Shown: positions 1-8,619 of the stretch, piece after piece
Layout of the letters: every line of letters begins with the position of its first letter
Position numbering within the stretch: position 1 is the stretch's first letter
Origin: Aeromicrobium phragmitis
Lineage (GTDB): Bacteria > Actinomycetota > Actinomycetes > Propionibacteriales > Nocardioidaceae
Assembly: GCF_003674095.1 (NCBI RefSeq)
Contig: NZ_RDBF01000009.1
Coordinates: forward strand, 46,233-110,232
Length of the DNA stretch: 64,000 nucleotides
Direction: 5' to 3'
Translations under genes and position numbers: made by a program
Notes under the pieces: generated by a model
What the model was told of the DNA's origin: nothing
Databases searched by the model: none
What the model saw: the letters and a program-made list of their open reading frames with translations, nothing else

Positions 1-1362
1 CGCCCAGAACGCGAGGCCGACGAGCGCGAAACCGACGATGAACGTGCTGACTACGACGAGGATCGACATCGGTGCGACGAACACCGCTATCCCCATGAGC
101 GGCAAGGTCAACACGGCACCTGCGGCGGCACCGCCGAGCGCCGCCATCCGCATCGGCACCATCACCGCGATGCGACGTGAGCGCTCGAGCATCGTCACGG
201 GCATGCCGAGACGATCGAGTCCGACGATGAGCTGTGCGTCATCGAGAATCGCTGCTGCCTGCGTCACGCCAACCGAACAGGCCAGCATGACGAACGCGAT
301 CGCCAGCGTCAGCAGCACACCCGTCGTCAAGTCGGCGGCGATCAGCTGGCCGGCGCGGTCGACGTCGTCGCCGTCCGACAGGGCGGAGGCGAGCGACATG
401 CCGACACCGCCGACCACCGCGATGAAGGCGATCATGGCGAGTGCCGACACGCGCCGCCAGGCCGGGCCGCTGTGCTCGGCCAGCTGCTTCCCGGCGATGA
501 GGTGGGAGGGAGACTTCGCACGACGGGCCATCGCGCGCCCTCTCGCGGCGACGATCGGCGGGCCGATGAGGTTGAGCATGGCCAGCCCAAAGCCGAACAC
601 GACGAACACGAAGACGATCATCACGGCCATCCCCACGGCGCCGCCGATCAGTCGCAACTGGGAGATGCCAGCGGCTCCGAGCAGGATGACGCCGATGCCG
701 ATGAGCGCCCAGCGGAGCGGTCGACGGGGCGCGTCGGCGCGGGTCCGGACGCCGAGCGGGGTGAGACGGACCCGGCGCAGGCCGAGCACGGCGCTCATGG
801 TGGCCATCAGTGCGACGGCGATGAGCACGCCGACGACCGTCGTCCAGCCGGCCCAGACCGCACCGGCACCGATGCGCTCATCGAAGAAGCGCAACTGACC
901 GAGCAACGGCAGCAGGAGTCCGTAGAGCATCGTCCCGACAAGGCTTCCGGCCACCGCGATCGTGGTGGCCTCAAAGACAGTGATCAGGCTGACGTCACGG
1001 CTCGACGCACCGAGGAGGCGCAGCGTGGCGAGCCGGTCGTCGCGACGTCGCGCGGACAGCCGTGCTGCGGAGGCGCCGAGTGACAGTGTCGGGACCGCGA
1101 GGAGCAGGAGCGCTACGAGGCTCATGTACAGGTACATGCCACCGAGGTCCTCGACCTGGGCGCGTGGGTCGTTAGCGAACATCAGCGTGCCGCCCACCAC
1201 TGTGAGGAGCAAAGCGGTCGTGACCGCGAACGCCGCGAGCGGGAGCACCACGGCGGCGCGACCCTGGCGGCTGGGCCGGGCCAGTAGCAGGGTGAGGGCG
1301 GCCAACCGGCGCAGACCGGACAGAGGCGGAGTCGAAGCCGACGGGAGCGTGGTGGTGCTCAT
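1..1362 (-). CDS. FtsX-like ABC transporter permease, cut by the window edge
   Basis: The reverse strand is open from an ATG at 1362 to the window edge, giving 454 codons without a stop; the C-terminus lies outside. The product is very hydrophobic, with about ten predicted membrane spans. Examples are near residues 36-60, 80-97, 125-150, 214-265 and 405-450. A basic cytoplasmic stretch rich in Arg and Asp (about 100-115) follows the second span, as in FtsX/MacB-type permeases. Its ATG overlaps the stop of the upstream ATPase gene (ATGA), so the pair is translationally coupled and forms one ABC system. FtsX-family permeases of this layout export lipids or peptides or act in envelope stress; the substrate cannot be told from sequence. 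Confidence 0.85.
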   Translation of the reverse strand, partial: MSTTTLPSASTPPLSGLRRLAALTLLLARPSRQGRAAVVLPLAAFAVTTALLLTVVGGTLMFANDPRAQVEDLGGMYLYMSLVALLLLAVPTLSLGASAARLSARRRDDRLATLRLLGASSRDVSLITVFEATTIAVAGSLVGTMLYGLLLPLLGQLRFFDERIGAGAVWAGWTTVVGVLIAVALMATMSAVLGLRRVRLTPLGVRTRADAPRRPLRWALIGIGVILLGAAGISQLRLIGGAVGMAVMIVFVFVVFGFGLAMLNLIGPPIVAARGRAMARRAKSPSHLIAGKQLAEHSGPAWRRVSALAMIAFIAVVGGVGMSLASALSDGDDVDRAGQLIAADLTTGVLLTLAIAFVMLACSVGVTQAAAILDDAQLIVGLDRLGMPVTMLERSRRIAVMVPMRMAALGGAAAGAVLTLPLMGIAVFVAPMSILVVVSTFIVGFALVGLAFWA

Positions 1363-2072
1363 CGGGCCGGCTCCTCCTCGCGAACGATGCGCCCGTCGCT
1401 CATGTGGAGGACGCGGTCACAGCGCTGTGCGACCCGGGGGTCATGTGTCACGACGACGAGGCTGCGCCCTTGTCCCTTCGTGGCGTAGAGCAAGGCGTTC
1501 ATGACGTCGTCGGACGTCGCCGAATCCAAGGCTCCGGTCGGCTCGTCGGCGAACACGACCGGAGCGCCGGTGACCTGCGCGCGGGCGATCGCCACGCGTT
1601 GCGCCTGGCCGCCGCTGAGCTGACCGATCCGTCGCTGCTCCATCCCGGCCAAGCCCATCGCGGCGAGCCATGGTCCCGCGGCGGCTTCCGCCGCACGTCG
1701 CGGCTGCCCGTTGACCATGAGCGGCAGCCCGACGTTCTCCACCGCGGTGAGCTCGGGCAGCAGCATCCCGTTCTGGAAGACGAAGCCGAACCGCGTCCGG
1801 CGCAGCTGTGACCGTGCCTCCTCGTCGAGCGCGGCGAGCTCGGTCTCCTGGCCGTCCACGGCAAGCCGCACGGACCCGCTGTCGGGGGCGATGACGGCAG
1901 CGATGCAGTGCAGCAGGGTCGTCTTGCCCGAACCCGAGGCACCCATCACGGCGACCGCCTCACCGCGGTGCACCGTGAGATTCGCACCGTCGAGGGCCGT
2001 GGTGGGTCCGTACCGCTTGACCAGTGCGGTCGCGGTGAGGACCGGGACAGGGGAGGCGTGCTGAAGTTCCAT
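1359..2072 (-). CDS. ABC transporter ATP-binding protein (FtsE/LolD type)
   Basis: The 237-residue nucleotide-binding subunit powers the adjacent FtsX-like permease from the cytoplasmic face. It shows a Walker A (GASGSGKT), the signature LSGGQAQRVAIARA, a Walker B ending in DEPTGALD and a switch His in VVTHD. DEPTGALD is typical of the MacB/LolD/FtsE branch. I chose the ATG at 2072 (MELQHAS) because the ABC domain starts at once. The frame stays open upstream to 2168, but those 32 residues are proline/arginine-rich and unlike ABC proteins. The stop overlaps the permease start. The divergent neighbour is ferrochelatase, with no obvious functional link. Confidence 0.88.
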   Translation of the reverse strand: MELQHASPVPVLTATALVKRYGPTTALDGANLTVHRGEAVAVMGASGSGKTTLLHCIAAVIAPDSGSVRLAVDGQETELAALDEEARSQLRRTRFGFVFQNGMLLPELTAVENVGLPLMVNGQPRRAAEAAAGPWLAAMGLAGMEQRRIGQLSGGQAQRVAIARAQVTGAPVVFADEPTGALDSATSDDVMNALLYATKGQGRSLVVVTHDPRVAQRCDRVLHMSDGRIVREEEPAR

Positions 2073-2225
2073 GCTGCGAGTCTCGGCCGACGCACCCCTA
2101 CCGGGCATCGGCGTAGGGGGCCGTTCTTCGGGCCGCTTCTCATCCCGAGGGATGACCTCGTCGTGCATCCTCGGGTGGGCGGCGGCTCCGAGCGGCCGAC
2201 TGGGCGCGAGTGAGAGACTGTGGCC

Positions 2226-3266
2226 ATGGATCCTCGCCCCTTCGACGCCCTGTTACTCGTGTCCTTCGGCGGCCCGGAGAAACCCGATGACGTGGTGCCG
2301 TTCCTCGAGAACGTCACCCGCGGCCGCGGCATCCCGCGCGAACGTCTCGTCGAGGTGGGCGAGCACTACTTCGGCTTCGGGGGGAAGTCGCCGATCAACG
2401 ATCAGAACCGGGCGCTCATCGCCGCTATCGAGTCGGACTTCGCCGAGCACGGCCTGAATCTGCCGGTCTACTGGGGCAACCGCAACTGGGATCCGTATCT
2501 GCGCGAGACGACGGAGGCCATGGCGGCCGACGGCGTCCGTCGCGCCGTGTGCTTCGTCACGAGTGCCTACTCCTCGTACTCCGGCTGCCGGCAGTACCGC
2601 GAGAACCTCTATGAGGCCGAGCTCGATCTTCCCGTCGAGCTCGCGAAGCTGCGGCACTACTACAACCATCCCGGGTTCGTCGGCCCGTTCGTCGAGCAGA
2701 CACGGGACGCGCTCGCCGCGGCCCCCGACGGCACGCACGTGGTCTTCGTCACCCACTCGATCCCCGACGCGATGAACGACGCGAGCGGTGGACCGGGCGC
2801 GCAGGCCTACCTGCGGCAGCACGAGTCGGTCGCTCGCATGGTGGCCGGCGAGCTCGGGCACGACGCGTGGTCGTTGGCCTTCTGCTCGCGCTCGGGTGCG
2901 CCGCACATCCCGTGGCTGGAACCCGACATCAACGACCACCTCGAGGAGCTCGCCGGCCGCGGCGTCCGTTCGGTGGCGGTCGTGCCGATCGGCTTCATCT
3001 CCGACCACATGGAGGTCATCTACGACCTCGATACCGAAGCGGCGCAGACGGCCCGAGACCTCGGCCTGGAGTTCGTGCGGGTCGCCACCCCCGGTGTGCA
3101 TCCGCAGTTCGTCACGCTGGTCCGTGAACTCGTTCTCGAGCGCGCGGCGAGCGAGCGAGGGGAGCAGCCCGAGCGTCCCGCACTCGGCGACCTCGGTCCC
3201 TGGCCTGACCACTGCCCTGCGCAGTGCTGCGTCAACGCCCGCGCCGACCTTCCGGTGCTGCCGTGA
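2226..3266 (+). CDS. hemH: Ferrochelatase (coproporphyrin ferrochelatase type)
   Basis: This 346-residue enzyme inserts Fe2+ into a porphyrin. In Actinobacteria the substrate is coproporphyrin III (CpfC, coproporphyrin-dependent heme pathway). Visible marks are the N-terminal [10 protein letters not shown], the active-site histidine region [10 protein letters not shown] and the [15 protein letters not shown] block with its conserved Glu. Cys121 and a C-terminal cluster Cys330, Cys334 and Cys335 are compatible with the [2Fe-2S] cluster known in actinobacterial ferrochelatases. Either GTG 2220 or ATG 2226 could start it. I prefer ATG because a weak -10 (GAGACT) sits 6 nt upstream, the spacing used by many leaderless genes here. 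The stop overlaps the next gene (GTGA). Confidence 0.93.
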   Translation: MDPRPFDALLLVSFGGPEKPDDVVPFLENVTRGRGIPRERLVEVGEHYFGFGGKSPINDQNRALIAAIESDFAEHGLNLPVYWGNRNWDPYLRETTEAMAADGVRRAVCFVTSAYSSYSGCRQYRENLYEAELDLPVELAKLRHYYNHPGFVGPFVEQTRDALAAAPDGTHVVFVTHSIPDAMNDASGGPGAQAYLRQHESVARMVAGELGHDAWSLAFCSRSGAPHIPWLEPDINDHLEELAGRGVRSVAVVPIGFISDHMEVIYDLDTEAAQTARDLGLEFVRVATPGVHPQFVTLVRELVLERAASERGEQPERPALGDLGPWPDHCPAQCCVNARADLPVLP

Positions 3267-4057
3267 GCCGGGATCTGCTCGACCTCGCCCGGACCGTGGG
3301 CCGCGAGGCCGCCGCACTCGTCCGAGCTCGCCGACCCGCGGGGCGCGTCGGTGTCGCCGCGACGAAGTCGACGCCCACGGACGTCGTCACAGCGATCGAC
3401 GAAGCGTCCGAGCAGCTCATCCGCGCGCGCATTCTCGAGGCGCGTCCAGGCGACGGCTTCCTCGGCGAGGAGGGCGAGGAGATCGTCGGCACGAGCGGCG
3501 TGCAGTGGATCGTCGACCCGATCGACGGCACCGTCAACTTCGTCTACGGCATCCCGGTCTACGCGGTGTCGATCGCGGCCAGGACCGGTGGAGGCGAGGT
3601 GGCGCTCGGCTACGTCATCAACATCGCCACCGGCGAGGAGTACGCCGCGCTCGCCGGCGAAGGCGCGTGGCGCTGGGACGGTGACGAGCGGATCACCCTC
3701 CAGGGTCCGCCGCCGGCCACCATCGACCAGATGCTCGTCGCCACCGGATTCAGCTACGCCGCGGACGTTCGCGAGCAGCAGGCCCGGGCCGTCGTGCGGC
3801 TGCTACCGAAGGTACGTGACATCCGTCGCATCGGTGCCGCGTCACTCGATCTCGTCGCGCTCGCGGACGGCCGGATCGACGCCTACGTCGAGCAGGGTCT
3901 CAAGCCCTGGGATCTGGCGGCCGGCGGCCTCATCGCGCGCGAGGCAGGACTCGTGCTCAGCGGACGGGACGGCGCCCCCGACGAGCGGCTCGTCGTGGCC
4001 GCGCATCCCGACGTCTTCGAGGAATATTTCGCGCTCGTTCGTGCTTGTGGGTTCTGA
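3263..4057 (+). CDS. Inositol monophosphatase family protein
   Basis: This 264-residue member of the Mg2+-dependent, Li+-sensitive phosphatase superfamily (IMPase/FBPase/CysQ) is cytoplasmic. The metal-binding signature DPIDGTVNF and the C-terminal signature [14 protein letters not shown] are both intact, and a GEEGEE acidic motif supplies the first metal ligand. The substrate may be inositol-1-phosphate, histidinol-phosphate or another small phosphate ester; sequence alone does not decide. The GTG at 3263 overlaps the ferrochelatase stop by 4 bp, so the two are coupled. An upstream in-frame ATG inside hemH would add an arginine-rich extension foreign to the family and was rejected. Confidence 0.9.
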   Translation: MSRDLLDLARTVGREAAALVRARRPAGRVGVAATKSTPTDVVTAIDEASEQLIRARILEARPGDGFLGEEGEEIVGTSGVQWIVDPIDGTVNFVYGIPVYAVSIAARTGGGEVALGYVINIATGEEYAALAGEGAWRWDGDERITLQGPPPATIDQMLVATGFSYAADVREQQARAVVRLLPKVRDIRRIGAASLDLVALADGRIDAYVEQGLKPWDLAAGGLIAREAGLVLSGRDGAPDERLVVAAHPDVFEEYFALVRACGF

Positions 4058-4121
4058 GCGCGACGCCCTTGGTGCGGTATGACAGAATCGCGCCGGTTGA
4101 CACGCACGAGACGGAGAGTAC

Positions 4122-4421
4122 ATGGCCACCGATTACGACGCCCCTCGCAAGACCGAAGAGGATCAGTCCGAGGACAGCATCGAGGAACTGAAAGCGCGTC
4201 GGCACGAGCAGAATTCGGGCAAGGTCGACGAGGACGAGGTCGAAGCGGCCGAATCCTTCGAGCTGCCCGGCGCGGACCTCTCGCATGAGGAACTGGCCGT
4301 TCAGGTCGTTCCCAAGCAGTCCGACGAATTCACCTGCATGTCGTGTTTCCTGGTGCACCACCGCAGCCAGCTCGCCCATGAGAAGAACGGGCAGCCCATC
4401 TGCCGCGACTGCGCCGACTGA
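4122..4421 (+). CDS. DUF4193 family small zinc-ribbon protein
   Basis: This 99-residue protein is strongly acidic in its N-terminal two thirds and ends with a zinc ribbon, CMSCFLVHHRSQLA then CRDCAD (two CxxC pairs). It matches the actinobacterial DUF4193 family, whose biochemical role is unknown. It has resemblance to short zinc-binding transcription-associated proteins, but I would not assign a function. An SD-like GGAGAG precedes the ATG. A possible -10 (TATGAC) lies at 4078-4083, giving a short leader. A strong hairpin directly after the stop ends the unit. Confidence 0.85.
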   Translation: MATDYDAPRKTEEDQSEDSIEELKARRHEQNSGKVDEDEVEAAESFELPGADLSHEELAVQVVPKQSDEFTCMSCFLVHHRSQLAHEKNGQPICRDCAD

Positions 4422-4820
4422 TCAGCGCCTCGGCGACATGGAAGACCGGTCCTTCGGGGCCGGTCTTCCCGTTTCTGCGAGCTTCTTCATGCCCGGCGGG
4501 AGATCGCCGGTGGACTTGACCCAGTAACTGGCGACCCCGCGGCGCACCACGGTACGCACGACCTGCACGGTCGCCCCGCCCAGCGCTGCCCATCCGATCG
4601 CCTCAGCGGTGCTGAGATCGGGATGCCGTGAGCTCGCGGGCGCCTTGCGGCCGGTGATCGCGCGCCACGCCAGGTTCGAGACGCGCGGCGCGAGGGCGGC
4701 GGCCAGGACCGAGGAGCTCGTGTCCATCACCTTCCACGTGCCGCGACCGAGGCGGCGCTGCGCCTTGACCTCTGCGCCGCTGGTGGTGCTGGCATCTCGG
4801 GTGCTCTTGCGCTTGGCCAC
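4422..4820 (-). CDS. DUF4235 domain-containing membrane protein
   Basis: This 132-residue protein matches DUF4235 (PF14019), small actinobacterial membrane proteins of unknown role. The core runs from [10 protein letters not shown] through two amphipathic or hydrophobic segments (about residues 35-55 and 75-95). A Lys/Arg-rich N-terminus and a basic C-terminus flank it. Translation starts at GTG 4820 behind a strong SD (AGGAGG). Its stop directly abuts the DUF4193 stop on the other strand with no intergenic base, and its 3' codons contain the DUF4193 terminator. Confidence 0.82.
   Translation of the reverse strand: MAKRKSTRDASTTSGAEVKAQRRLGRGTWKVMDTSSSVLAAALAPRVSNLAWRAITGRKAPASSRHPDLSTAEAIGWAALGGATVQVVRTVVRRGVASYWVKSTGDLPPGMKKLAETGRPAPKDRSSMSPRR
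4440..4469 (+). terminator. Hairpin terminator after DUF4193, inside the convergent DUF4235 gene
   Basis: A perfect 10-bp stem (GGAAGACCGG/CCGGTCTTCC) with a 10-nt loop lies 18 bp after the DUF4193 stop. There is no clear U-tract beyond TTTC. It falls within the last codons of the opposite-strand DUF4235 gene, so the same bases encode protein on one strand and probably terminate transcription on the other. Confidence 0.65.
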
Positions 4821-4875
4821 GGGTCCTCCTGTCGGTGACGATCAGGTCCATTGTGGCCCAGCTCGCGGAGCGCCG

Positions 4876-5322
4876 TCAGCTGCCGTCGCCGAGTGCCCGA
4901 GCGACCGATGCCGGAAAACGCGTGGAGACGAGCCAGAACGGGGTGGGATCGGCGGGGTCCTCGACGGCGACACGGACACCGGTCCGGATGTACGGACGTG
5001 TCAGGGTGAACGCGCGCACGTCCCCCTCGCGACCGAGCGCGCGGGCCCACCCTTCGGCGTCGAGGGGCTCGATCGTTCCCACGTGGGCGCGATCGAGCCA
5101 CGCGCGTCCCGCGCGCAGTCCTTCGGGGGTCGCCTGCACGCGCACCGCTCCGTAGGCCGCGACGACCGCGAGGGCGATGGCGGCGGCGGCGACCGCGGCG
5201 ACGAGTCCGATCTCGAAGGTCGTCGCGACACGCACCAACCAGCCGGTGAAGGCACCCGTTCCCACGGCGATGAGCCACCAGGGGAGCGGGGCGGTGAGAC
5301 GTTCGCTGTGCTCGGCGTTCAC
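4876..5322 (-). CDS. DUF3093 domain-containing membrane protein
   Basis: This 148-residue protein has two closely spaced N-terminal membrane spans (about residues 13-30 and 36-55), then a cytosolic beta-rich domain with the [12 protein letters not shown] segment and a C-terminal [10 protein letters not shown] motif. This is the DUF3093 architecture, found next to dut in many Actinobacteria. Function is unknown. The GTG at 5322 has no SD. CACAGT lies 6 nt upstream and could be a weak -10 for a leaderless transcript. It is divergent from dut, with only 51 bp between starts. Confidence 0.85.
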   Translation of the reverse strand: MNAEHSERLTAPLPWWLIAVGTGAFTGWLVRVATTFEIGLVAAVAAAAIALAVVAAYGAVRVQATPEGLRAGRAWLDRAHVGTIEPLDAEGWARALGREGDVRAFTLTRPYIRTGVRVAVEDPADPTPFWLVSTRFPASVARALGDGS

Positions 5323-5359
5323 CCCTCTACTGTGCCGGAGCGACCGAACCCGCCTTGGG

Positions 5360-5365
5360 TAAGGT
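5360..5365 (+). promoter_or_regulatory. -10 box of dut (leaderless)
   Basis: TAAGGT sits 8 nt before the dut ATG. The expected transcription start falls at or just before the start codon, and no SD is present. Confidence 0.6.
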
Positions 5366-5373
5366 CGGGCCCC

Positions 5374-5853
5374 ATGAGCACCGATGTGCAGATCCAGCGT
5401 CTCGATCCGGGCATCGACCCGCCGCGATACGCACGTCCGGACGACGCGGGTGCCGACCTGGTGTCGACGATCGACGTGGAACTCGCTCCCGGCGATCGCG
5501 CGCTGGTGCCGACGGGCATCGCGATCGCGCTTCCCGAGGGGTTCGCCGCGTTCGTCCATCCGCGGTCGGGTCTCGCACTGCGGCACGGCCTCTCGGTCGT
5601 CAACACCCCCGGCACCATCGACGCGGGGTATCGCGGCGAGATCAAGGTACTGCTCATCAACCACGACCTCCATGAGTCGGTGACCATCCACCGCGGCGAT
5701 CGGATCGCTCAGCTGGTGGTCCAGCGGGTCGAGCACGTCCGCTTCGTGGACGTCGCCGCACTCCCGGTGTCAGAACGCGGTCACGGGGGCTACGGTTCAT
5801 CGGGTGGCCATGCGTCGTTGACGCCCGCACGAGACGTACGAGAGGAACGCTGA
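5374..5853 (+). CDS. dut: dUTP diphosphatase
   Basis: This 159-residue trimeric dUTPase hydrolyses dUTP to dUMP and PPi, keeping uracil out of DNA and feeding thymidylate synthesis. The five family motifs are in order: DAGADL (1), [11 protein letters not shown] (2), [14 protein letters not shown] (3), [10 protein letters not shown] (4) and the C-terminal P-loop-like [11 protein letters not shown] (5). The active-site Asp and Tyr of motif 3 are present. ATG 5374 follows TAAGGT with 8 nt spacing and no SD, indicating leaderless translation. Its stop shares one base with the start of the DUF3710 gene (TGATG). Confidence 0.95.
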   Translation: MSTDVQIQRLDPGIDPPRYARPDDAGADLVSTIDVELAPGDRALVPTGIAIALPEGFAAFVHPRSGLALRHGLSVVNTPGTIDAGYRGEIKVLLINHDLHESVTIHRGDRIAQLVVQRVEHVRFVDVAALPVSERGHGGYGSSGGHASLTPARDVREER

Positions 5854-6506
5854 TGTTCGGTCGACGCAAGAAGGACGCGGCGGCAGCGGAGCACCCCGAG
5901 ACCCCGGACACGGCATCGGAGACGACGGTGCCGGCGACCCGATCCGCCGGGCCGTGGGACTCGTCTGAGCGCGATCCCGACGCTCCCGGCTATGTCGACT
6001 TGGGCGCGTTGCGGATCAAGGGTCGTGACGGCGTCGGACTGCAACTTCCCACCGAGAACGGTCAGCTGACCTCCGTGCTCGTCGTCGTGGAAGGCTCGGC
6101 GATGGAACTGCGGATCTTCGCGGCTTCGCGGTCGGGCGGTGAGTGGGGCGACGTGCTCACGGACCTCAAGCGCGAGGTCGAGCGCCGTGAAGGGGAGTGG
6201 AAGGACGCGGACGGGCCGTTCGGTCCCGAGCTGCGGTTCCGCGTTCAGGTGACGGCCCAGGACGGCCGCACGGGAGTGCAGGAGAGCCGCATCCTCGGTG
6301 TCGAAGGGCCGCGCTGGCTGCTGCGCGCGACGCTCCTCGGCCAGGCGGCGGTCGACGAGGCAGCGGCCGAGCCGCTGCTGGAGATCCTGCGCGACGTCGT
6401 CGTGGTCCGCGGCAGCGACCCCCGCATGGTGCGCGAACCCCTGCCGCTGCAGATGCCGCCCGGCGTCACGCCGCAGGGTGCCCAGCAGCCGAACCAGGAC
6501 GCCTGA
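5853..6506 (+). CDS. DUF3710 domain-containing protein
   Basis: This 217-residue soluble protein starts with a basic patch (FGRRKK), then a low-complexity acidic/Thr linker. A conserved domain from about residue 35 (PGYVDLGALRIKG) runs to about 195. It matches actinobacterial DUF3710, of unknown function, almost always found after dut. TGATG overlap with dut indicates coupling. A proline/glutamine tail ends the protein. Confidence 0.88.
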   Translation: MFGRRKKDAAAAEHPETPDTASETTVPATRSAGPWDSSERDPDAPGYVDLGALRIKGRDGVGLQLPTENGQLTSVLVVVEGSAMELRIFAASRSGGEWGDVLTDLKREVERREGEWKDADGPFGPELRFRVQVTAQDGRTGVQESRILGVEGPRWLLRATLLGQAAVDEAAAEPLLEILRDVVVVRGSDPRMVREPLPLQMPPGVTPQGAQQPNQDA

Positions 6507-6520
6507 GCCGCGGCGCGGCC

Positions 6521-6526
6521 TAGGAT
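6521..6526 (+). promoter_or_regulatory. -10 box before the DUF3159 leader ORF
   Basis: TAGGAT lies exactly 6 nt before an ATG at 6533. This is the same spacing as at dxs, ctaB and other genes here, and predicts a leaderless transcript starting at the mini-ORF. Confidence 0.6.
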
Positions 6527-6532
6527 CCGGAT

Positions 6533-6589
6533 ATGGCGCGAATTCTCCATCGCGGCGTCGCACGTCGTCACTCGTGGGCGACCGCATGA
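6533..6589 (+). CDS. Predicted 18-residue leaderless leader peptide ahead of DUF3159
   Basis: An 18-codon ORF (MARILHRGVARRHSWATA) begins at the ATG directly downstream of TAGGAT. It ends in TGA overlapping the DUF3159 ATG (GCATGA). The DUF3159 start itself has no SD. Ribosomes loading on the leaderless 5' end would therefore have to translate the mini-ORF and re-initiate. The peptide is basic and resembles no family I know. It occupies the place where many Actinobacteria carry a short OB-fold gene between DUF3710 and DUF3159. Evidence is positional only. Confidence 0.5.
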   Translation: MARILHRGVARRHSWATA

Positions 6590-7251
6590 GCGGCGACGCG
6601 GCCCCACGTCCGGCGAGCGCCGAGACCGTCGAGCAACTCGTCCGTCAGCGGCTCGCCGAGGCCTTCGGCGGCGCCCGCGGCGTCGTCGAGAGCGCGATCC
6701 CGACGATCGCCTTCACGGTGTGCTTCATCGTGAGCGATCAGCTCCGGCTCAGTCTCATCGTGAGCGTGTCGCTGACGGTGGTGCTGCTCGTGGCGCGCGT
6801 GGTGCAGCGGTCGAACCCGCAGTTCGTCCTCAACGCACTCGTGGGCATCGGCATCGCGACGATCTTCGCGTCGCGGTCCGGGGAGGCGCGCGACGTCTTC
6901 CTCCCCGGCATCCTCTACAACGCCGGGTACGCCGCGGTCTTCACGGTCACCATCCTCATCGGCTGGCCTGCCGTCGGCTTCCTGATCGGCGCGGTCGTCG
7001 GGGACTTCACGGCGTGGCGCCAGGACAAGGGAATGCGCCGCCTCTGTGCGCAGATGACCTGGCTGTTCGTGCTGCCGTGCGTTCTTCGCGTGGTGGTCCA
7101 GTACCCGCTCTACGTCGCCGACGAGGTCGCGTTGCTCGGCACCGCCAAAGTGGTGATGGGCTGGCCGTTGCAGGTGGCCTCACTGCTCGCGATGGCCTGG
7201 ATGCTCAGCCGCAACCGCACGCCGTTGGAGACGCGGCCTCCGACGTCGTGA
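6586..7251 (+). CDS. DUF3159 domain-containing membrane protein
   Basis: This 221-residue integral membrane protein has about five to six spans (near residues 35-55, 58-75, 85-100, 115-140, 160-185 and 195-212). The N-terminus is cytosolic (about 25 residues). An intracellular loop WRQDKGMRRLC sits before the last third. It belongs to DUF3159, conserved in Actinobacteria after DUF3710, function unknown. The start is taken at ATG 6586 because it overlaps the leader-ORF stop. An in-frame GTG at 6574 is possible but lacks an SD too. Confidence 0.87.
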   Translation: MSGDAAPRPASAETVEQLVRQRLAEAFGGARGVVESAIPTIAFTVCFIVSDQLRLSLIVSVSLTVVLLVARVVQRSNPQFVLNALVGIGIATIFASRSGEARDVFLPGILYNAGYAAVFTVTILIGWPAVGFLIGAVVGDFTAWRQDKGMRRLCAQMTWLFVLPCVLRVVVQYPLYVADEVALLGTAKVVMGWPLQVASLLAMAWMLSRNRTPLETRPPTS

Positions 7252-7386
7252 CGTCCAGTCGGCAGAAGCACGAGGGCGCGACCGGCGGGGACGCACGCTC
7301 CGCCTCGGCTCTCCTTGCAGGTCACGAGCAGACTGTTGTTCATGCCCGATGTCTTTGACCCGCGCGCTCCGATGGGGGAGCCTGCC

Positions 7387-8604
7387 GTGCGCGCGAACGA
7401 GGAGCTTCCCGTCGTCGACGTCGGCCCGGTGGCCCACGGCGGGCACTGCGTCGCTCGGCTCGACGGACAAGTGGTCTTCGTCCGTCACGCCCTGCCGGGC
7501 GAGCGCGTGCGGATCGCGGTCACGGAGCGGTCGAAGCGATTCTTGCGTGCCGACGCGGTCGACGTGCTCGAGCCCTCCCCGGACCGGGTGGCCGCGCCGT
7601 GTCCGTTCGCCGGTACGTGCGGCGGATGCGACTTCCAGCACGTCAGCGCCGAGGGGCAGCGCCGACTGCTCGCCCACGTGGTTCGTGAGCAGTTGCAACG
7701 ACTCGCGGGGATCGACTGGGACGTGGAGGTCGAAGCCGTCCAGCCCGAGACACTCGGCTGGCGCACACGCGTCACCTACGCTGTCGACGCGTCGGGCCGC
7801 GCCGGGTTGCGACGGCATCGCGATCACACGATCGTGCCCATCGACTTCTGCCGGATCGCCCATCGCGATGCGCGATCCGTCACCGCCGCCCAGTGGAGCG
7901 ACGGTCCCGTCGAAGCGGTGGTCTCATCGAGCGGGGAACGGCTTCTCGTCACCGACGCCGAGGTCCCCGAGGAGGAACTCGACTCCCTTCACGGCGTGGT
8001 GAGCCGCGACGGCGCGCTGCGGCAGGGAAGCGGAACGCTGCACGAGGTCGTCCACGGTCGAATGTTCCACGTCACCGGCTCGGGCTTCTGGCAGGTGCAC
8101 CCGCGGGCGGCGGAGACGCTCGTCGACGCCGTGCTTGCGGCGGCGCAGGTGCGGCCCGGCGACCGCGTACTCGACCTCTATGCCGGGGCCGGGCTGTTCT
8201 CGGCATTTCTCGCCGAGCAGGCGGGTCCCGACGGAGCGGTGGTGAGCGTCGAGGGCGCCCGGTCCGGTCACGAGGACGCGCGCGTCAACCTCGCCGATCT
8301 TGCGAACGCGACAGCGCAGCGCGCGCCCGTGGAGAAGGCGCTCGCCCGGGGCTGGCTCGGCTCGTCGGCCGACGTGGTCGTCCTGGATCCTCCGCGTGCT
8401 GGAGCCAAGGCCGCCGTCGCGCCGATCGCGGCGCTCGGTGCGCGCACGGTGGTCTACGTCGCGTGCGACCCCGCCGCGTTGGCGCGCGACCTCAAGATGT
8501 TCGCCGAACACGGATACGATGTGCGCTCGTTGCGCGCTTTCGCGCTGTTCCCGATGACACACCACGTCGAATGCGTGGCCGTGCTTGCTCCTGCCGAGCG
8601 TTGA
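7387..8604 (+). CDS. Class I SAM-dependent RNA methyltransferase, TrmA/RlmD family
   Basis: This 405-residue enzyme methylates a uridine C5 in tRNA or rRNA. It has an N-terminal TRAM-like domain (about 1-60) and then a cysteine pattern CPFAGTCGGCDFQH plus a later FCRIAH, which fits the [4Fe-4S] ligands of RlmD/RumA. The SAM-binding domain carries DLYAGAGLFSAFLA, a DPPRAG motif and a catalytic Cys in YVACDPAALARDL. I favour GTG 7387 because GGGGAG sits 6 nt upstream. ATG 7342 and ATG 7372 are alternatives. Whether the target is 23S rRNA or tRNA cannot be decided here. No cotranscribed partner is evident. Confidence 0.88.
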   Translation: MRANEELPVVDVGPVAHGGHCVARLDGQVVFVRHALPGERVRIAVTERSKRFLRADAVDVLEPSPDRVAAPCPFAGTCGGCDFQHVSAEGQRRLLAHVVREQLQRLAGIDWDVEVEAVQPETLGWRTRVTYAVDASGRAGLRRHRDHTIVPIDFCRIAHRDARSVTAAQWSDGPVEAVVSSSGERLLVTDAEVPEEELDSLHGVVSRDGALRQGSGTLHEVVHGRMFHVTGSGFWQVHPRAAETLVDAVLAAAQVRPGDRVLDLYAGAGLFSAFLAEQAGPDGAVVSVEGARSGHEDARVNLADLANATAQRAPVEKALARGWLGSSADVVVLDPPRAGAKAAVAPIAALGARTVVYVACDPAALARDLKMFAEHGYDVRSLRAFALFPMTHHVECVAVLAPAER

Positions 8605-8619
8605 CGAGAGGGTAATCCG

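Noticed and set aside
38..1083. Plus-strand frames over the first kilobase
   Set aside because: The minus-strand frame translates to a clear FtsX-like permease coupled to its ATPase; the plus frames are Arg/Thr/Ala-rich shadows.
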